From contig OMZY01000019.1 of NCBI GenBank assembly GCA_900315675.1, forward strand, positions 1 to 53,269: a stretch of 53,269 nucleotides of DNA, written 5' to 3'. Below the pieces are notes generated by a model. The model was not told the origin of the DNA, searched no databases, and worked only from the letters and a program-made list of their open reading frames with translations. Both the position numbers and the translations under genes were made by a program. Positions 48,772 through 53,269 of this stretch are shown in pieces. Source of the DNA: an uncultured Eubacteriales bacterium. GTDB taxonomy: Bacteria > Bacillota > Clostridia > Christensenellales > Aristaeellaceae. Numbering within the stretch: position 1 is the stretch's first letter; each line of letters begins with the position of its first letter.

Positions 48772-51700
48772 AGTCTCCAGCGTGTTCGTGATTGTGGTGA
48801 TAGTGCCGTTCTGACTGCTGCCATCGAGCTTATAGCCAGCAGGTACCTGTTCCTCTGTCCAGGTATAACTGATTTCCTTGCCATCAGCATACTTGGGCAA
48901 ATTCCTGACTGTTTCAGTCCAGTTATTCTTGGCATTCAGCGTGACAACAGTACCATTGCTCAGTTTGACCTTCAGCTCTTCCGGACGGGTGTTATCACGA
49001 TTTTCAGAATCGTTCCATACCTTCAGTACGGTCGCTTCAGTCTCTTCGTATTCGCGGCTGTTCGTTACGGTGTACTCAAATTCTGTAGCGCTTACCTTCT
49101 TAATTACAGGCGCACTGTAGCCCGGCACCTGTTCTTCGGTAACCGTATAGATAATCTTTGTACCGTTGTCGAACTTCGCCAGTCCGCTCCAGGCGTGAGT
49201 CCAGTGATTGCCTTCGTTCAGTTCAACAGAATCGATGGCTTCTGTGTTCTTCCACAGCTGGACCGTTACCTTGTCAGGACGGAAGCCTTCCTTGCCCTCA
49301 CTGTCATCCCAGTTCTTCGTAACTGTCACATAGGTCTTTTCAGTGATATGGGTGTTGGTGATCGTTACAGTGTATCCGGTGATGACTTCATTCACAACAA
49401 CGGGCGTGATTTCGCCGATGCTTGTGGTGTACTCATCAATCTTGGCTTCGGTGACCGCGTAGTCAATCTTCTTGCCTTCTGCGTACACGTCGAGCTTCGT
49501 CCACTTGTAGCTCCACTGACCGTCCTTGGTCTCCGGCTTGATCGTCTGTGTATCACTGAAGACAGTCTTGCTTTCGCCCTCAGCGGCGCCCGGGATCGTA
49601 CCAGTCAGCGTGACAACAATCTGTTCAGGACGCTTGCCATCCTGGTCGTCTGCGTCATTCCACGCCTTAGTGACTTCGATCTCCGTTTCTTCGGTTGTGT
49701 AGCTGTTTGTCAGAGTGGTGATCGTACCAACCTTCTCGGTATTGGTCAGCGTGTAGCCTTCCGGCAGACCGGTTTCATCTTCAGCCCAGCTGTAGACGAT
49801 TTCCACGCCATCCTCAAACTTCGGCAGTTTTTCGATCTTCGCTTCCCACTTGTTGGCAGCGTTCAGAGTAACACTCTTGTCGGTTTCCTCGCCGTTCGCC
49901 AGGAGTTTCACTGTCAGCGCTTCCGGACGCTTTCCATCCTGGTTATTCTTGTCGTCCCAGACCTTCCGTACGAACACGGTTGTTTCTTCCGGTCCATAGG
50001 TGTTGGTCAGGGTCGTCACGGTACCGTTCACGCTGGTGTCGGTCAGTTCATACCCTTCGGGCAGATCGACTTCTGTCCAGGTGTATACGATCTCCTTACC
50101 CTTGTCATACTTAGGCAGGTGATCAATCTTTGCGGACCACTTTCCCTGTACCAGTGTAACAGTCTTGCCGGTATCCTTATTGTCTGCCAGCAGCTTCACT
50201 GTCAGGGCATCGGAACGCTTGCGGTCCCGGTTGTTCGCGTCATTCCAGACTTTGATGACGGTCGCTTCAGTTTCTTCAGTTGTATGTTCGTTGGTAAGTG
50301 TAGTTACCTGTCCTTCGGTTACTGTATTGACCAGTGTATAGCCGGTCGGCAGTTTCTCTTCAGACCATTCGTACACATAATCCTTCAGGTTCTCATCCAC
50401 AGAAGGCAGGTTGTTGACCGTAGCCGTCCAGTTGTTGCCCTTGTTCAGGGTCACTCTGGTGTACTCATTGCCGTTCTGCTTCAGGATAACGGTCAGGCTC
50501 TGCGGACGGATACCATCCTGGTCTTCCCCATCGTCCCAGACCTTGTGTACCGTCCTGGTGAGTTTGATCATGTCATCCTTAATCAGCATGACTCCGCCTT
50601 CAGTGATTGTACCGGAGGAGGTTACTGTACCGTCCGCAGCAATCGTGAAGGTTGTGTCGGCCGCAATCGCATATCCGTGAGGCGCGACTGTTTCACGCAG
50701 GATGTACTCAACGCCGGTCTTCAGGCCTTCAACCTTATGTACTTCCGTGGTGGATGTCCACTCTTCAACGATGACAAGTGTCTTTTCCTCGTCAAAGTAC
50801 TTGGCGTCTTCACCGTCATCATCTGTCTTCGCACGGAGAATCTTAATCTCAGCGCCCGGCAGTTCCTTCTCGCCGGTGATGTCGGTCTTGCTGACATACA
50901 CCTTGGTCAGGTCGTCCTTGATCAGGATATGGCCGCCTTCAACAATCGTGTCGTTGGCCGTGACCTTGCCGGTTTCGTCGATCGAGAACTTCGTATCCGC
51001 AGCGATTGTATAGCCGTCGGGTGCCACAGTCTCACGCAGGATATACTCAACGCCGGTCTTCAGGCCTTCGATCTTATGCGCTTCCTCTGTGGAGGTCCAC
51101 TCTTCGATAACGACATATTCTTTTGTATTGTCCAGATATTCTGCGTCTTCCGCTTCGTCATCTGTCGCCTTCCGGGCCAGTTTGATGTTGGCGCCTTCCA
51201 GCTCTTCCTGTCCGGTAATGTCGGTCTTGCTGACATACACCTTCGTCAGGTCATCCTTGATCAGGATATGGCCGTCTGCAACAACCGTACCTTCCGTCTT
51301 GACCGTTCCGTCTGTATCAATCGTGAACTTCGTGTCCGCCGCGATGGTGTAGCCATCAGGTGCCACGGTTTCACGCAGGATATACTCGACGCCCGTCTTC
51401 AGGCCTTCAATCAGGTGTGCAGTTGTTGTGGAGGTCCATTCGTCCTCAATCACATATTCATTGTTTTCACCGAAGAACTTCGTGCCTGCAGGCTCATTTT
51501 CACCGGCAATGCGCAGGACCTTGATATCCGCACCCGCCAGTTCTTCCTCGCCTGTGATATCAGTCTTGCTGACCGTCACCCTGGTCAGATCATCCTTCAC
51601 CAGGATATAGCCGTCCTCAACAACTGTATCATTGGCCGTGACGTTGCCCTTTTCGTCAATGCTGAACTTGGTATCAGCAGCGATTGTAAAGCCGTCCGGA

Positions 51701-53269
51701 GCAATCGTCTCGCGCAGGATATATTCGACGCCGGTCTTCAGCTTCGTGATCTCGTGGACGTCCTTCGTGGAAATCCATTCATCCACAACCTTGCCGTCCG
51801 GTCCGATAACCTGCAGTGTTGCGCCTTCCAGCTCTTCCTCGCCCGTGATGTCAGTCTTGCTGATCTTCACCTTGGTCGGCGCGTCTTCAATCAGGATATG
51901 GCCGCCGGCAACTTCTGTGTTACCGGACTTGACCTTACCGTCAGCGTCAATCGTGAACTTCGTATCCGCGGCAATAGTATAGCCGTCCGGAGCGATGGTT
52001 TCACGCAGGATGTACTCAACGCCGGTCTTCAGGCCGTCAATCTTATGGGCTTCCGTGGTGGAGGTCCACTCTTCGATGATGACGTATTCCTTTGTCTCAT
52101 CCAGGTAGTTAGCGTTAGCCGCTTCATTTTCAGCAGCCTTCCGCGCCAGCTTGATGTTCGCGCCGGGCAGTTCAGGTCCGCCGGCGATCTCGGTCTTGCT
52201 GACTGTGACATGTGTCTTGTCATCTTCAACAACCAGGACTTCAACACCATCGGCGTCCTTGCTCACCATACCGGAGCTTGTGACCCTTCCGGTCTTCTCG
52301 TCAATGGAGAAGGTGGTATCGCTGGTGATGGCATAGCCGTCCGGAGCGATGGTTTCACGCAGGGTGTAGGTCACACCGGTCTTCAGGCCCGTCACATAAT
52401 AGGGTTCGGTGCCGGAGATCCACTGCTTGACAACCTCGTCGCCGATCAGGATCTGCATGGTCGCGCCGGGCAGTTCCTTTCCGCCGTTGGTGATATCAGT
52501 CTTGCTGATCTTCACCTTGGTGATGTCATCCTTCACCAGGATATGGCCGCCTTCAACAATCGTGTCGTTGGCCGTGACCTTGCCGGTCTCATCAATCGTG
52601 AACTTTGTATCCGCGGCAATCGTGTAGCCTTCGGGTGCTACGGTTTCACGCAGGATGTACTCGACACCGGTCTTCAGCTTCGTGATTTCATGTGCCGCAG
52701 TAGTGGAAGTCCACTCATCCACGATCACGTATTCCTTGTTGTCGCCAAAGAACTTGGTGTCTTCAGGCTCATTCTCACCGGCTGCACGCAGCACCTTAAT
52801 GTCAGCGCCTGCCAGTTCTTCCTCGCCTGTGATATCCGTCTTGCTGACCGTCACCTTGGTCGGGCCGTCTTCGATCAGGATATGGCCGCCTTCAACTTCT
52901 GTGTTGCCGGACTTGACCTTACCGTCAGCATCAATCGTGAATTTCGTATCCGCGGCGATGGTATAGCCGTCCGGAGCAATGGTCTCACGCAGGATGTACT
53001 CGACGCCGGTCTTCAGGCCGTCAATCTTGTGAGCTGTTGTTGTGGACGTCCACTCTTCGATGACGACATATTCCTTTGTATTGTCCAGATATTCCGCGTC
53101 ATCCGCTTCATCATCTGTCGCCTTCCGCGCCAGCTTGATGTTCGCGCCGGGCAGCTCGGGACCGCCGGCGACTTCTACCTTGCTGATGGTAACGTGGGTC
53201 TTGTCATCTTCAACAACCAGGACTTCATTACCCTCGTCATCCTTGCTGATTGTGGCAGTACCCGTGACC
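48751..53269 (-). CDS. Giant adhesin, N-terminal segment present in the window (5' end outside)
   Basis: The frame is open to the right edge, so the start lies outside; an internal GTG at 52854 is only a Val codon. At least eight SpaA-like prealbumin-fold repeats come first, each about 100-115 residues, with Lys in VSKTDITGEEELAGADIKV and Glu in EYILRETVAPEGYTIAADTKF, the usual isopeptide pair. Six Cna_B repeats follow (for example VHKVWDDGEDQDGIRPQSL). The frame ends early at a TGA created by the 17-bp duplication at 48738-48771. Signal peptide not visible. Likely surface or secreted structural protein. Confidence 0.8.
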   Translation of the reverse strand, partial: VTGTATISKDDEGNEVLVVEDDKTHVTISKVEVAGGPELPGANIKLARKATDDEADDAEYLDNTKEYVVIEEWTSTTTAHKIDGLKTGVEYILRETIAPDGYTIAADTKFTIDADGKVKSGNTEVEGGHILIEDGPTKVTVSKTDITGEEELAGADIKVLRAAGENEPEDTKFFGDNKEYVIVDEWTSTTAAHEITKLKTGVEYILRETVAPEGYTIAADTKFTIDETGKVTANDTIVEGGHILVKDDITKVKISKTDITNGGKELPGATMQILIGDEVVKQWISGTEPYYVTGLKTGVTYTLRETIAPDGYAITSDTTFSIDEKTGRVTSSGMVSKDADGVEVLVVEDDKTHVTVSKTEIAGGPELPGANIKLARKAAENEAANANYLDETKEYVIIEEWTSTTEAHKIDGLKTGVEYILRETIAPDGYTIAADTKFTIDADGKVKSGNTEVAGGHILIEDAPTKVKISKTDITGEEELEGATLQVIGPDGKVVDEWISTKDVHEITKLKTGVEYILRETIAPDGFTIAADTKFSIDEKGNVTANDTVVEDGYILVKDDLTRVTVSKTDITGEEELAGADIKVLRIAGENEPAGTKFFGENNEYVIEDEWTSTTTAHLIEGLKTGVEYILRETVAPDGYTIAADTKFTIDTDGTVKTEGTVVADGHILIKDDLTKVYVSKTDITGQEELEGANIKLARKATDDEAEDAEYLDNTKEYVVIEEWTSTEEAHKIEGLKTGVEYILRETVAPDGYTIAADTKFSIDETGKVTANDTIVEGGHILIKDDLTKVYVSKTDITGEKELPGAEIKILRAKTDDDGEDAKYFDEEKTLVIVEEWTSTTEVHKVEGLKTGVEYILRETVAPHGYAIAADTTFTIAADGTVTSSGTITEGGVMLIKDDMIKLTRTVHKVWDDGEDQDGIRPQSLTVILKQNGNEYTRVTLNKGNNWTATVNNLPSVDENLKDYVYEWSEEKLPTGYTLVNTVTEGQVTTLTNEHTTEETEATVIKVWNDANNRDRKRSDALTVKLLADNKDTGKTVTLVQGKWSAKIDHLPKYDKGKEIVYTWTEVDLPEGYELTDTSVNGTVTTLTNTYGPEETTVFVRKVWDDKNNQDGKRPEALTVKLLANGEETDKSVTLNAANKWEAKIEKLPKFEDGVEIVYSWAEDETGLPEGYTLTNTEKVGTITTLTNSYTTEETEIEVTKAWNDADDQDGKRPEQIVVTLTGTIPGAAEGESKTVFSDTQTIKPETKDGQWSYKWTKLDVYAEGKKIDYAVTEAKIDEYTTSIGEITPVVVNEVITGYTVTITNTHITEKTYVTVTKNWDDSEGKEGFRPDKVTVQLWKNTEAIDSVELNEGNHWTHAWSGLAKFDNGTKIIYTVTEEQVPGYSAPVIKKVSATEFEYTVTNSREYEETEATVLKVWNDSENRDNTRPEELKVKLSNGTVVTLNAKNNWTETVRNLPKYADGKEISYTWTEEQVPAGYKLDGSSQNGTITTITNTLETVKIEGE

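Noticed and set aside
40053-53269. Regularly spaced repeats that might suggest a CRISPR array
   Set aside because: The repeat unit is about 250-350 bases, diverged, and codes for protein domains in frame. There are no short identical repeats with unique spacers.

Overview
The window looks like chromosome from a Gram-positive anaerobe of the class Clostridia, probably gut or rumen associated. The basis is a clostridial AgrBD quorum-sensing locus with the YQPKxP autoinducer type, a VanW-family protein, DUF4214 and Cna_B surface proteins, a CE15-type glucuronoyl esterase, strong AGGAGG ribosome sites, and consensus TTGACA/TATAAT promoters. The genus is not identifiable from sequence alone, and no complete RNA gene is present.

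Bases 1-580: the C-terminal end of a TetR-like gene, an inverted repeat, a 12-bp tandem repeat, then a lone 3' end of a tRNA gene (511-534) followed by a terminator. This looks like the attachment-site end of an integrated element that extends to the left.

Bases 600-16804, all on the minus strand, hold the centrepiece: an apparently complete peptide-antibiotic (RiPP) cluster embedded in an agr quorum-sensing locus. In order of transcription: agrB, a LytTR response regulator and an AgrC-type kinase, then a terminator; three tandem Ser/Cys-rich precursor genes; two near-identical agrD genes (a 211-bp tandem duplication); an ABC exporter (ATPase and permease); and eight modification genes. These are a LanB-type dehydratase N-domain protein, two thiopeptide/LanB-C-like proteins, an RRE protein with a degenerate YcaO-like region, a YcaO cyclodehydratase ending in PHPFP, two nitroreductase-fold proteins (one clearly SagB/McbC-like) and an E1/ThiF-like partner. 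This set predicts azole formation plus Ser/Thr dehydration, and possibly thiopeptide-type macrocyclisation. AgrD sits between the precursors and the maturation genes, so the autoinducer signal and the product are probably co-transcribed.

Bases 17000-28273: an ion-transporter-type permease (+), then on the minus strand a HAD phosphatase, a CBM9-like protein, a D-2-hydroxyacid dehydrogenase, a glucuronoyl-esterase-like protein, a large secreted DUF4214/BIG2/caspase-like protein, luxS, an unknown secreted protein, and a VanW protein whose promoter lies inside a long palindrome.

Bases 28291-39970 are housekeeping. A short array of hairpins precedes a type IIA topoisomerase pair; then ybaB, recR, rmuC and galM on plus; then a glsB-like gene, nrdR and xylB on minus. 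AT-rich AATTCATAATTC repeats and two TCATTCCGAGCG-type repeats lie in the gaps.

Bases 40053-53269 (minus, open at the right edge) are one giant repetitive adhesin of more than 4,300 codons, with at least 8 SpaA-like and about 29 Cna_B domains plus pilin-type domains. It is broken by two frame disruptions, one of them an exact 17-bp tandem duplication. Its C-terminus has no LPXTG signal and ends in an unusual Cys-containing tail.
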